Notes: generated from the sequence alone by a model not told the origin. Numbered from the stretch's first letter, positions 6,682 through 14,579 are shown. The stretch is DNA of 20,529 bases from CAZAGT01 sp964484515 (GCA_964484515.1 CAZAGT010000044.1:1-20529), one strand, 5' to 3'. Numbers and translations: made by a program.

Positions 6682-7743
6682 CTATGTCGGCCGCTTCCGA
6701 TTCTCAGGCCTTAGCTGACGCACTGCGGCTCCGGCCCGCCACATCTCGGAATTACGGATCTCGGCGAGTTCTGCCCGAAGGCGTTCGCGGTAGTCCGGCG
6801 CACTGTTCGCGTCGAGCACGATCTGGGTCTCCTTACCCGACACAACGCTCTTATACAGCTCTTCGAAAACAGGGGTCACCGCATCCCGGAAGCGGTGACG
6901 CCAGTCGAGCGCCCCCCGCTGAGCCGTCGTGCTGCAGTTGGCGTACATCCAGTCCATGCCTTTTTCGGCCACGAGGCGAATCAGGCTCTGGGTTAGTTCC
7001 TCGACGGTCTCATTGAAGGCCTCACTGGGGCTGTGTCCATTCTTCCGCAGGATGTTATACTGGGCCTCCATCACTCCGGCCAAACATCCCATCAATACCC
7101 CCCTTTCACCCACCAAATCGCTATGGACCTCGTTTTCAAAGGTCGTCGGAAAAAGGAAGCCTGACCCGATGGCAATCCCCATTGCAACCGTTCGTTCCTC
7201 GGCACGGCCGGTGTAATCCTGATACACGGCGTAGCCGGAGTTGATCCCGCTTCCTTCCAGGTAATTCGCACGCACACTCGTCCCCGATCCCTTGGGGGCA
7301 ACCATAATGACATCCACGTTATCGGGCGGAACGACGCCGGTCTTGTCGCTAAAGACGATCGAAAAGCCGTGCGAAAAGTACAGGGCGTCGCCGGGATTCA
7401 GGTTCTTCTTGATATCGGGCCAGATCGCCCGCTGCCCCGCGTCGGACACCAGCATCAACACAATCGTTCCACGTTGGGCCGCCTCCCCAAAATCGAACAA
7501 GTCCTTGCCGGGGGTCCATCCGTCTTCCACCGCACGGTTCCAATCCTCTTCAAATCGCTTGGACTGACCCACGATGACCTTGATACCGTTATCCCTAAGA
7601 TTCATACCCTGCCCCGGGCCCTGAACTCCATAGCCGATCACGGCCACGGTCTCATCCTTCAAGACCTCCCTGGCCTTCTCAAGAGGGAATTCCTCATCCG
7701 TAACCACGGTTTCCTTAACGCCGCCGAAATCTATTGTCGCCAT
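6682..7743 (-). CDS. ilvC: Ketol-acid reductoisomerase (Bacteroidetes-like class I type)
   Basis: 353 residues. Converts 2-acetolactate (or 2-aceto-2-hydroxybutyrate) to the dihydroxy acid with NAD(P)H and Mg, the second common step to valine, leucine and isoleucine. The Rossmann loop is VIGYGVQGPGQGMNLRDNG (35-53). MVAPKGSG, ENEVHSDLVGERG and the later ETVEELTQSL and DWMYANCSTTAQRGALDW segments build the knotted helical domain. The size fits class I. Many bacterial enzymes read GYGSQGHAxAxNLRDSG, whereas the GVQGPGQ loop and the C-terminal EMWRAGAAVRQLRPEN resemble Bacteroidetes homologues as I recall them. GGGAGG lies seven bases before the ATG. It is last in the ilv-leu row, 261 bases after ilvN, and may have its own promoter. 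Confidence 0.95.
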   Translation of the reverse strand: MATIDFGGVKETVVTDEEFPLEKAREVLKDETVAVIGYGVQGPGQGMNLRDNGIKVIVGQSKRFEEDWNRAVEDGWTPGKDLFDFGEAAQRGTIVLMLVSDAGQRAIWPDIKKNLNPGDALYFSHGFSIVFSDKTGVVPPDNVDVIMVAPKGSGTSVRANYLEGSGINSGYAVYQDYTGRAEERTVAMGIAIGSGFLFPTTFENEVHSDLVGERGVLMGCLAGVMEAQYNILRKNGHSPSEAFNETVEELTQSLIRLVAEKGMDWMYANCSTTAQRGALDWRHRFRDAVTPVFEELYKSVVSGKETQIVLDANSAPDYRERLRAELAEIRNSEMWRAGAAVRQLRPENRKRPT

Positions 7744-7833
7744 GTCATCTCCTCCCGTTTCTAAGTCGTTTGCAGCAGTCCATCGCTCTGAGGCTCACGA
7801 TCGCACCGCGCGTTGATTCACCCCAGAAAACTT

Positions 7834-7846
7834 AAAGTAATACTTT
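7834..7846. promoter_or_regulatory. Perfect short palindrome upstream of ilvC
   Basis: AAAGTAATACTTT is a 6+1+6 perfect inverted repeat about 90 bases before the ilvC start. On the minus strand it overlaps TATTAC, which with GCGACA and a 17-base spacer could be a weak promoter. That geometry would suit an operator, but no regulator is identified. Confidence 0.25.
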
Positions 7847-7914
7847 CACATAACTCCTGTGTCGCTTCTCAGCGCTTGTGATACAGCCAAGCATCATCCG
7901 GGCAAAACAAATCC

Positions 7915-7936
7915 AAAAAACGAAAGCAATCCTTTC
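7915..7936 (-). terminator. Weak hairpin with T tract between ilvN and ilvC
   Basis: On the minus strand GAAAG, a five-base loop and CTTTC are followed by GTTTTTT. The stem is only five pairs, so termination would be inefficient at best. It could partly separate ilvC from the genes before it. Confidence 0.22.
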
Positions 7937-8004
7937 AATGACGTTTCCGAGATTCACCGCAACAAGGCATCAAGACTCTATTCGCATGGCGTTCGGGAGA
8001 CAAC

Positions 8005-8502
8005 CTATTTCTTTTCACGCGCCAGTGCGATCGCCCCTGTTCTCGCAATCTCCTTGATCCCCATGGGCTTGAGGAGGGTCAGGAAGGCCTGAATCTTTCC
8101 CGCATCTCCTGTGACCTCCACAATGTAGTAGTCAGGGCTCACGTCGACAATCCGCGAACGGAAGATGTCCACCATGCGGAGGATCTCGGCCCGGTTTTCC
8201 GGCTTGGCCCGGATCTTGATCAGGGTCATCTCCCGCTCGACGTGAGGCTTACCGGTAAAATCCGATACCTTGATCACATTGATCAGCTTATTGAGCTGCT
8301 TCTTGATCTGTTCAAGGATGGATTGATCGCCCTTCGTCACCAGGGTGATGCGCGAAGCAAGCGGATCAGTCGTTTCGGCAACGCAAAGACTCTCAATATT
8401 GAAGTTACGGCTGCTAAACAGGCCAGCGATGCGTGAGAGCACGCCAGGCTCGTTATCAACCAGTATGGAAAGGGTCGTCCTCTTTTCATCGGTAACAGAC
8501 AT
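8005..8502 (-). CDS. ilvN: Acetolactate synthase small (regulatory) subunit
   Basis: 165 residues, the usual IlvN/IlvH length. The N-terminal ACT domain (about 8-80) begins RTTLSILVDNEPGVLSRIAGLFSSR. The NEPGVL loop is where valine binds in the family. The C-terminal half, MTLIKIRAKPENRAEILRMV onward, is the ACT-like partner domain seen in IlvH. It activates the catalytic subunit IlvB and confers end-product inhibition. The start is the ATG giving MSVTDEKRTTLS; only a weak GAG-rich ribosome-binding site is present. It lies 183 bases after ilvB, a larger gap than usual for this pair. That gap is AT-rich (8580-8650) but shows no clear promoter or structure. Confidence 0.95.
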   Translation of the reverse strand: MSVTDEKRTTLSILVDNEPGVLSRIAGLFSSRNFNIESLCVAETTDPLASRITLVTKGDQSILEQIKKQLNKLINVIKVSDFTGKPHVEREMTLIKIRAKPENRAEILRMVDIFRSRIVDVSPDYYIVEVTGDAGKIQAFLTLLKPMGIKEIARTGAIALAREKK

Positions 8503-8685
8503 CGCTCGCTCTCAAGACCATGGATGCTGGAGTGAGGATAAAGCCATCCTGCTTTGCCGAGAGGGACTCAGGGCCTCATCTCCAAATATGATGTGCAACA
8601 ACAACGAAATAGTTTATCCATTTGTAATTCATATATAAATCAAGGCTCCATCAACACATCAGGCGAACCGATTCCGATAGGCCCC

Positions 8686-10380
8686 TCAAACGAGAAGCAT
8701 GTCCGTATTCGGAGCCCCCGCCGGCACCATGGGATAGACACATTCCTCGCGCTCTACGATAAACTGCATGATCACCGGCTTTAGAATGCTGAGCCCCTCT
8801 TTGAGGATCGCCGATACCTCGTCCGGTTTAGCGGTACGTAGACCGACCGCACCGTACGCTTCGGCAAGTTTCACGAAATCGGGCGCAACTTCCATCTCTG
8901 TGCAGGCATAGCACCGATCATAGTAAAGCTCTTGCCATTGCCGGACCATCCCAAGATACTGGTTGTCGAGGATCACGATCTTGACGGGCAGCCCGTATTG
9001 CACCGCCGTGGCCATCTCCTGGATGTTCATCTGAATACTGGCATCCCCGGCGATATCGACAACCGTCGTGTCCGGGCAAGCGAATTGAGCTCCGATCGCC
9101 GCCGGGAAGCCAAATCCCATGCATCCGAGCCCGCCCGATGAAATGAAATGGTTCGGCTCATCAAAATGGTAATACTGCGCGGCCCACATCTGATTTTGAC
9201 CCACCTCCGTCGTTATGATGGCTCTTCCCTTGGTGAGTTCCCAGAGTTTCTCGATCACAAACTGAGGCTTGATCACATCTCCCTGTTCGTAGGCCAACGG
9301 TTTGGTGGCCTTCCATTGCTCGATCTTTCGCAGCCACGGGCTGCGACCCCGTTTCAGATCGCCCGGCTTCTCCTTTTCAAGTAGCTTGTTGATTTTCTGA
9401 AGGGTGATCCGGCAATCTCCGACGATCGGAATGGTTACCGGGATGTTCTTCCGAATCGATGTCGGATCGATGTCGATATGGATGATCTTCGCCTTGGGTG
9501 CGAAGGCATCCGTCCTTCCTGTGACGCGATCGTCGAAACGGACGCCGATCCCAATCAAGAGATCACAATCTCCCGATGCCATATTGGCCTGGTACGTGCC
9601 GTGCATCCCGATCATCCCGAGCCACAGGGGATCACTGGCCGGAAAGGCCCCCAGCCCCATCAGGGTGGAGGTTACCGGGGCCTGGATTTTTTTAGCGAGC
9701 TTTTTGACCTCATTTGCGGCCTTGGAAAGGATGACGCCGCCCCCCACGAAAACGACCGGCCGCTTTGCCTCCTTCATAAGCGTGATGGCCTTCGGTAGTT
9801 GTTTGACATTGGGCTCGTAGGTCGGGTTGTACGATCTAAGCTTGATCTCCTTGATCGGCCGATATTGAGTCGTATTTTGAATGACATCTTTGGGGAGGTC
9901 GACCAATACCGGACCGGGCCGGCCGGAGCGCGCGATGTAAAAGGCCTCCTTGACGGTCCTGGCAAGATCTTCCACATTCTTCACAAGGTAGTTGTGTTTG
10001 GTGCAGGGCCGTGTGATCCCGACGATATCGACCTCCTGGAAGGCGTCGTTCCCGATCAGGTGTGTCGGCACCTGCCCCGTAAAGACGACCAAGGGAACCG
10101 AATCCATGAAGGCGGATGAAATCCCGCTGACCGTGTTGGTGGCCCCCGGCCCCGATGTGACCAAACACACCCCGACGCGACCTGAAGCCCGGGCATAGCC
10201 GTCAGCGGCGTGCACGGCCCCTTGCTCGTGTCGGACCAGGATGTGTTTGAGGTCGGTCTTGACCAATTCATCATATACATCGACGATGGCTGCACCGGGA
10301 AAGCCGAAGATAATATCCACGCCTTCCTCTTGCAGGACCCTTAAAAGTATCTGTGCGCCATTCAGTTTGATGATCAACAC
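8686..10380 (-). CDS. ilvB: Acetolactate synthase large (catalytic) subunit
   Basis: 564 residues from the GTG at 10378-10380, matching the family's usual 560-575. ThDP- and FAD-dependent; joins two pyruvates, or pyruvate and 2-oxobutyrate. GFPGA (about 26-30), the catalytic Glu in VRHEQGAVHAADGYA (E52), and the ThDP/Mg motif running from GDAS (about 445) to DNQ (about 472) are present. An in-frame opening continues back to 10629, but those 83 codons lie over leuD in another frame, read Ser/Arg-rich and match nothing. The conserved NGAQILLRVLQEEGVDIIFG begins right after the GTG. TTG at 10375-10377 is an alternative. The start lies 16 bases after the leuD stop, so the genes are probably translationally linked. 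Confidence 0.95.
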   Translation of the reverse strand: MLIIKLNGAQILLRVLQEEGVDIIFGFPGAAIVDVYDELVKTDLKHILVRHEQGAVHAADGYARASGRVGVCLVTSGPGATNTVSGISSAFMDSVPLVVFTGQVPTHLIGNDAFQEVDIVGITRPCTKHNYLVKNVEDLARTVKEAFYIARSGRPGPVLVDLPKDVIQNTTQYRPIKEIKLRSYNPTYEPNVKQLPKAITLMKEAKRPVVFVGGGVILSKAANEVKKLAKKIQAPVTSTLMGLGAFPASDPLWLGMIGMHGTYQANMASGDCDLLIGIGVRFDDRVTGRTDAFAPKAKIIHIDIDPTSIRKNIPVTIPIVGDCRITLQKINKLLEKEKPGDLKRGRSPWLRKIEQWKATKPLAYEQGDVIKPQFVIEKLWELTKGRAIITTEVGQNQMWAAQYYHFDEPNHFISSGGLGCMGFGFPAAIGAQFACPDTTVVDIAGDASIQMNIQEMATAVQYGLPVKIVILDNQYLGMVRQWQELYYDRCYACTEMEVAPDFVKLAEAYGAVGLRTAKPDEVSAILKEGLSILKPVIMQFIVEREECVYPMVPAGAPNTDMLLV

Positions 10381-10396
10381 CCCCTTTGGAAAGCCC

Positions 10397-10888
10397 TCAC
10401 GTTTGGCTCTTCTTAATATACGCGACCAGGCCGTCGGCCTTAATGATCTCACGCATGAACTCCGGAATCGGCTTGGCGAAATACCGGGTTCCCTTCGCCT
10501 GATTGACGATCTCACCGCTCGTGAAGTCCACGCCGATCGTCTCGCCTTCCTCGATTCCGTCGACGGCCTCTTCCGACTCCAAGATCGGCAGTCCGATGTT
10601 AAAGGCGTTGCGGTAGAATATCCTGGCAAAGCTCTTCGCGATCACGGCACCGATGCCAAGGGTCTTAATGGCTAACGCTGCGTGTTCGCGTGAGGATCCG
10701 CAACCGAAATTGCTTCCTCCGACCACAATGTCCCCCGCCTTCACCTCTTCCTTGAAGCCCGGCCGCAGATCCACAAAGCATTTCTCGGCCAGCAAAGCCT
10801 TGTCCGAAACATTGAGATACCGGGCCGGGATTATCAGATCTGTATCCACGTTGTCACCAAATTTCCACGCCCTACCTTCAGCCTTCAT
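10397..10888 (-). CDS. leuD: 3-isopropylmalate dehydratase small subunit
   Basis: 163 residues, the short LeuD form that pairs with a roughly 420-residue LeuC and is shared with archaea and many deep-branching bacteria. VDTDLIIPARYL (14-25) and the SNFGCGSSREHA segment (59-70) are the swivelling-domain hallmarks; the latter contributes to substrate binding at the iron-sulfur cluster of LeuC. The complex isomerises 2-isopropylmalate to 3-isopropylmalate in leucine synthesis. GGGAGG lies nine bases before the ATG, and only 17 bases separate it from leuC. Confidence 0.96.
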   Translation of the reverse strand: MKAEGRAWKFGDNVDTDLIIPARYLNVSDKALLAEKCFVDLRPGFKEEVKAGDIVVGGSNFGCGSSREHAALAIKTLGIGAVIAKSFARIFYRNAFNIGLPILESEEAVDGIEEGETIGVDFTSGEIVNQAKGTRYFAKPIPEFMREIIKADGLVAYIKKSQT

Positions 10889-10905
10889 GTCATCATGCCT
10901 CCCCT

Positions 10906-12165
10906 TTACAGGTCATCCGGAGACCCGATGCGCCCCAGCACCGCCGACGCCGCGGCAATTACCGGGTTTGCTAGATAGAGCTCACTGTCCGGATGCCCCA
11001 TTCGTCCCACAAAATTCCGATTGCTCGTCGATAGGCATCTTTCGCCCTCCGCCAGGATTCCCATGTAACCACCAAGACAAGGGCCACACGTTGGGGCCCC
11101 GATCACGGCACCGGCATCCAGCAGGATCTCCAGAATCCCCTCCTTTAGGGCCCCCTTATAGATAGCGGGTGAGCCCGGAATAACGATCAGGCGGGTGCCC
11201 TCAGCGACCTTGCGGCCATCCAGAATCTTGGCCGCCTGACGGATATCTTCGAGCCGGCCATTAGTGCATGACCCGATGAAGACCTGATCGAGCTGGATGT
11301 CCCCGGCATCCGAGACTGCCCTGGCATTACCGGGAGAATGAGGAAAGGCCACTTGCGGTTGAATCTCCTTTGCATCTATGGTTATGACCTCTTCGTACTC
11401 GGCGTCGGAATCGCTCTGCCAGGTTGTGGGTGAGCGTGATGACCTTTGTTCCACGTACCGGCGGGTAATCTCATCCGGCGCAATGATGCCGTTCTTGGCA
11501 CCCCCTTCAACCGCCATATTGGACATCGTGAGACGGTGATCCATCGGAAGCCCACCGATCACCGCGCCTGTAAACTCGAGCGCCCGGTAGGTGGCACCCT
11601 CAACACCCAGTCTGCCCAACAGGTAGAGAATCAAGTCCTTTCCGCCGACCCACGGCAAAAGCTCTCCCTCGAAACAAACCTTGATTGTAGACGGGACCTT
11701 TAACCAAATCCGGCCGGTGGCCATCACGGCGCCCAGATCGGTACTCCCGACGCCGGTGGCGAATGCCCCCAAGGCGCCATAAGTACACGTATGGCTGTCG
11801 GCACCGATGACAAGATCACCTGAAATCACAAGACCCTCTTCGGGCAGGATGACGTGTTCGATTCCCGCCTCTCCCACTTCGAAGTAGTGTTTGATATCGT
11901 GCTTACGTGCGAACTCCCGCATGATTTTGGCCTGCTGCGCCGAGGGAATATCCTTGTTGGGGACGAAATGGTCCTGGACCAAGGCGATCCGTTCCCGATC
12001 GAACACGCTCATCAGGCCGATCTCTTCAAACACCTTGATCGCCAAGGGTGCGGTAATGTCATTGGCTAGGGCAAGATCCACCTTGGCCTGAATCAAATCA
12101 CCCGGACTGACGCGTTCCACATCCGCATGGGCTGCCAGGATCTTTTCCGTAATCGTCATTCCCAT
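10906..12165 (-). CDS. leuC: 3-isopropylmalate dehydratase large subunit
   Basis: 419 residues from the ATG at 12163-12165. The cluster ligands are C300 (IGSCTNGR), C360 and C363 (APTCGPCLGG), which hold a [4Fe-4S] cluster of the aconitase type. GADSHTCTYGALGAFATGVGS (121-141) is also diagnostic. The open frame runs back to 12300, but a perfect AGGAGG nine bases before this ATG and the family's usual beginning (MTITEKILAAHADV) decide the start. It works with LeuD as a heterodimer in leucine biosynthesis. leuC, leuD and ilvB form a tight block with gaps of 17 and 16 bases. A 372-base gap separates it from leuA. Confidence 0.96.
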   Translation of the reverse strand: MGMTITEKILAAHADVERVSPGDLIQAKVDLALANDITAPLAIKVFEEIGLMSVFDRERIALVQDHFVPNKDIPSAQQAKIMREFARKHDIKHYFEVGEAGIEHVILPEEGLVISGDLVIGADSHTCTYGALGAFATGVGSTDLGAVMATGRIWLKVPSTIKVCFEGELLPWVGGKDLILYLLGRLGVEGATYRALEFTGAVIGGLPMDHRLTMSNMAVEGGAKNGIIAPDEITRRYVEQRSSRSPTTWQSDSDAEYEEVITIDAKEIQPQVAFPHSPGNARAVSDAGDIQLDQVFIGSCTNGRLEDIRQAAKILDGRKVAEGTRLIVIPGSPAIYKGALKEGILEILLDAGAVIGAPTCGPCLGGYMGILAEGERCLSTSNRNFVGRMGHPDSELYLANPVIAAASAVLGRIGSPDDL

Positions 12166-12537
12166 GAATCTCGACCTCCTGTTGATCGCGCAACCTATCA
12201 GTACCGCAGCGTCTTCTTTGGTGACCTCATGCAGGCCCCTTCGTCCCCGCATGAGTTCCCTCTGTGCCTTCCCGGAGGATGATCTCCTCAAAGCGCGCAA
12301 CCGTCCTGCTTACCAATGGTTCTGCCTCCACTGGGACTGCTAGCCTTCCCCGAACAGGCGCATACGGCTATTTCAAACGAAACCTACCAGCACGACTCCA
12401 CCTGAAAAATCCTGTGACCATTTGGCGCCGTTCCACGAAGCGCCGAGGAAAGTGGTTGCCGGTCGTAAGAGGTTGTCCTCCGGGGAGGCCGAGGAGCTTT
12501 TCTGCTCATTGCTGAGAATTGACAGACTCAGTAAACC
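12166..12537. other. 372-base gap between leuA and leuC
   Basis: It contains the ideal leuC ribosome-binding site (AGGAGG, read on the minus strand at 12175-12180). No terminator or strong promoter is visible. Several short open frames cross it, including a 34-codon minus-strand frame at 12227-12331 starting at GTG, but none has adequate support. Confidence 0.6.
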
Positions 12538-14082
12538 TCACAGGCTTCGTTCTTGCGCCGTCATGGTCTGGTTCGCACGCAGATAATGGAGGCGGTTGAG
12601 GCCGTTGATGTACGCCTTGGCGCTGGCCGTAATAATGTCCGTGTCGGTCCCCTTGCCCAGTGCCACCAAACCGTTTTCCTTGAGTCGCACGGTGACCTCC
12701 CCCTGCGCATCCATCCCACCAGTAATGGCACTTACAGTAAAACGGAGCATCTCCGAACGGGTACCGGTCATCTTAGCGATGGTGTTAAAGGTCGCATCGA
12801 TCGGGCCGACCCCGAATCCGGCTCCTTGATCCTCTCGTCCCTCAATCGTCATCTTCACGGTTGCGGTCGGTACGGCCACGGTACCACTCACCACATTCAA
12901 ATAGGAAAGTCGATAGATGTCCGGTATACGCAGAATCTCTTCGGCCACAAGAGCCTCGATATCTTCGTCTTGGAGCTCCTTTCGTTTGTCGGCCAGTTCT
13001 TTGAACCTTGAGAATAGCCGATCGAGCTCCTCCTTGTTCAGATCATACCCCAGGTCGGCTAGCCGCTGGCGAAAGGCGTGTCTGCCGGAGTGCTTTCCGA
13101 GGATCAGGCGATTGGTCTCAAGTCCGATGGTCGCCGGTTCCAGGATTTCGTAGGTCATCCTATTCTTAAGGACCCCATCCTGGTGAATGCCGGCCTCATG
13201 AGCAAAGGCATTGGCCCCCACTATCGCCTTGTTGGGCTGCACCATGATTCCCGTAATCATAGACACCAACCGGCTCGCCGGATAGAGCTCCGTAGTGTTG
13301 ATACGCGTGGCGAGACCTAGGAGACTCCGTCGCGTGCGGAGACTCATCACCAGCTCCTCCAACGAGGTGTTTCCGGCCCGCTCGCCGATGCCGTTGATGG
13401 TGACCTCGGCCTGGCGCACGCCGGCACGCACGCCGGCAAGCGTATTCGCCGTTGCCAGACCCAAGTCGTTGTGGCAATGGACGCTTATGACCGCTTTGTG
13501 AATATTCGGCGTGTGCTCACGAATATACCGTACCAGCTCTCCGAACTCATCCGGTATGGCATATCCGACGGTGTCGGGGATATTCACGGTTGTAGCACCG
13601 GCCTCGATGGCCGCCTCGAAGACTTGGCAGAGATAGTCCCGATCACTGCGCGAGGCATCTTCGGCCGAGAACTCAACGTCCTCCGTTAGGCTCTTGGCGT
13701 AACGGACAGCCTCGATCGTGGTCTGAACGACCTGATCGCGCGTCATCTTGAGCTTGTGTTCGAGATGGATATCCGAGGTGGCGATAAAGGTATGAATCCT
13801 AGGGCGGGCCGCTTCCCGCACAGCCCCCCAAGCCTTCTCTATGTCCCCCTTGGCCGCCCGGGCAAGCCCGGCCACCTGGGCCTTCCTGATCTTGGCGCTT
13901 ACGGCCTGTACGGCCTCGAAATCGCCGGGTGAGGCCGCGGGAAATCCGGCCTCGATCACATCGACGCCCAACTTCTCAAGCTGGGTCGCCAGCCGAAGCT
14001 TCTCGGCAACGTTCATACTCGCCCCGGGAGACTGCTCCCCATCCCGCAGCGTGGTGTCAAAGATAATGACGTGATCCTTCAT
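12538..14082 (-). CDS. leuA: 2-isopropylmalate synthase
   Basis: 514 residues, the length of the LeuA type 1 enzymes. It condenses acetyl-CoA with 2-oxoisovalerate, the first committed step to leucine. The TIM barrel opens with DTTLRDGEQSPGASM (9-23). Metal ligands are D10 and the HCHNDLGLATANTLAG box (H202, H204), and NGIGERAGNTSLEE (230-243) follows. AHEAGIHQDGVLKN lies near residue 290. From about 370 the sequence is the LeuA regulatory domain (YLNVVSGTVAVPTATVKM), which binds leucine for feedback inhibition. AGGAGG sits seven bases before the ATG. Transcription is probably controlled by the attenuator at 14236-14421. Leucine would thus act at both enzyme and RNA level, the second part inferred from sequence. 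Confidence 0.97.
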   Translation of the reverse strand: MKDHVIIFDTTLRDGEQSPGASMNVAEKLRLATQLEKLGVDVIEAGFPAASPGDFEAVQAVSAKIRKAQVAGLARAAKGDIEKAWGAVREAARPRIHTFIATSDIHLEHKLKMTRDQVVQTTIEAVRYAKSLTEDVEFSAEDASRSDRDYLCQVFEAAIEAGATTVNIPDTVGYAIPDEFGELVRYIREHTPNIHKAVISVHCHNDLGLATANTLAGVRAGVRQAEVTINGIGERAGNTSLEELVMSLRTRRSLLGLATRINTTELYPASRLVSMITGIMVQPNKAIVGANAFAHEAGIHQDGVLKNRMTYEILEPATIGLETNRLILGKHSGRHAFRQRLADLGYDLNKEELDRLFSRFKELADKRKELQDEDIEALVAEEILRIPDIYRLSYLNVVSGTVAVPTATVKMTIEGREDQGAGFGVGPIDATFNTIAKMTGTRSEMLRFTVSAITGGMDAQGEVTVRLKENGLVALGKGTDTDIITASAKAYINGLNRLHYLRANQTMTAQERSL

Positions 14083-14128
14083 GGTAAGACCTCCTCTTAG
14101 TGAAACTGAATAGCCACAATAGAGAATT

Positions 14129-14221
14129 CTAGAAAGCCGCCCCGGTAAGGATCCCCCACAGGCCCCACCCGCAGGAGGGGTCTGTGGCGTCTTTCTCCTT
14201 GCTGTACGTTCTTGTTGTCAT
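14129..14221 (-). CDS. Candidate 30-codon open frame between the attenuator and leuA (doubtful)
   Basis: ATG just after the terminator T tract opens a frame of 30 codons ending in TAG, containing PSCGWGLWGILTGAAF. Only a poor ribosome-binding site (AGGA, very close) is present, and half of the frame lies over the hairpin at 14156-14187. The frame may be accidental. It is listed because read-through RNA would carry it. Confidence 0.15.
   Translation of the reverse strand: MTTRTYSKEKDATDPSCGWGLWGILTGAAF
14156..14187. repeat. GC-rich hairpin between the leuA attenuator and leuA
   Basis: CCACAGGCCCC (14156-14166) pairs with GGGGTCTGTGG (14177-14187) across a 10-base loop, with a single non-Watson-Crick position. 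That position is G-U in plus-strand RNA and C-A in minus-strand RNA. On the minus strand there is no T tract after it. It may be a second, degenerate attenuator stem or a leader RNA structure. Confidence 0.55.
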
Positions 14222-14235
14222 TTTCCTATCCGTAC

Positions 14236-14277
14236 TAAAAAAAAATCCGTTATCAGGTTGGCCTGATAACGGATTTT
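14236..14277 (-). terminator. Rho-independent terminator of the leuA attenuator
   Basis: A perfect 16-bp stem (14242-14257 with 14262-14277), loop CCAA on the minus strand, ends in a run of nine T on that strand (14237-14245). It stands between the leader peptide and leuA in leuA's direction, so it would stop transcription before leuA unless disrupted. Confidence 0.9.
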
Positions 14278-14337
14278 GAAGATCTTTGGTCGTCAGTATC
14301 GCATCATCAGGCCCGGTGGTCTAAGCCCTACGACCAC
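14262..14337 (-). promoter_or_regulatory. Pause hairpin and antiterminator pairing of the leuA attenuator
   Basis: In minus-strand RNA, GUGGUC (14337-14332) pairs with GACCAC (14321-14316) over a 10-base loop, inside the Leu/Val codon region. Further on, CCUGAUGAUG (14311-14302) can pair over 10 consecutive positions, two of them G-U, with CGUUAUCAGG (14271-14262), the first arm of the terminator. These fit the 1:2, 2:3 and 3:4 alternatives of classical attenuation. A ribosome stalled on Leu or Val codons would block 1:2 and favour 2:3, letting RNA polymerase reach leuA. Confidence 0.75.
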
Positions 14338-14412
14338 AAGGAGGAGCAACAGAGGAAGTACAAGCCCCAATCTCCTGTCAACGCCGATATTTCGATTTGA
14401 TATACGGTTCAT
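14293..14412 (-). CDS. leuA leader peptide (Leu/Val-rich attenuation peptide)
   Basis: A 39-codon frame, MNRISNRNIGVDRR followed by LGLVLPLLLLLVVVGL and a short tail ending RY. It contains ten Leu and five Val codons, most in one run, the pattern of control codons in transcription attenuation. It begins shortly after a strong promoter and ends 15 bases before the terminator stem, as expected for a leader peptide. An in-frame ATG three codons earlier (14419-14421) is an alternative start; neither has a clear Shine-Dalgarno sequence. The product is probably short-lived and matters only through ribosome position. Sensing would be of charged leucine and valine tRNA, suiting an operon that feeds both pathways. 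Such a short gene is missed by standard length cut-offs. Confidence 0.85.
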   Translation of the reverse strand: MNRISNRNIGVDRRLGLVLPLLLLLVVVGLRPPGLMMRY

Positions 14413-14450
14413 TTCACGCATCAATCAGGTCAAAGAATATCAACCATAAA

Positions 14451-14481
14451 ATAATATTCCAGGGCATACACGCTTTGTCAA
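14451..14481 (-). promoter_or_regulatory. Sigma-70-type promoter for the leuA leader
   Basis: On the minus strand TTGACA (14481-14476) is a perfect -35 box, preceded one base upstream by an eight-A tract resembling an UP element. The -10 is AATATT (17-base spacer) or the overlapping TATTAT (19-base spacer). Transcription would begin near 14445, about 25-35 bases before the leader peptide start. leuA is therefore likely to be transcribed independently of leuB. Confidence 0.65.
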
Positions 14482-14579
14482 CTTTTTTTTCTCCTCACCA
14501 GAATATGTGGGCAAGAAAATAGTGTCCACCCCGGACTCCACGCCCCTTTCGCCTTGGCACCGGCGCCTTTCGTCAATCC

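Noticed and set aside
8503..8685. Promoter or attenuator in the ilvB-ilvN gap
   Set aside because: The stretch is AT-rich, but no -35/-10 pair with acceptable spacing and no leader peptide or T-tract hairpin was found.
10381..10629. 83-codon N-terminal extension of ilvB
   Set aside because: It lies over leuD in another frame, reads Arg/Ser-rich without homology, and the IlvB family begins at the GTG near 10380.
12166..12300. 45-codon N-terminal extension of leuC
   Set aside because: A perfect AGGAGG precedes the ATG at 12165 and the family's usual beginning coincides with it.
12227..12331. 34-codon minus-strand frame before leuC (LVSRTVARFEEIILREGTEG)
   Set aside because: It looks somewhat protein-like but has no control-codon run, only a poor start signal, and no downstream terminator. 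It may be chance.
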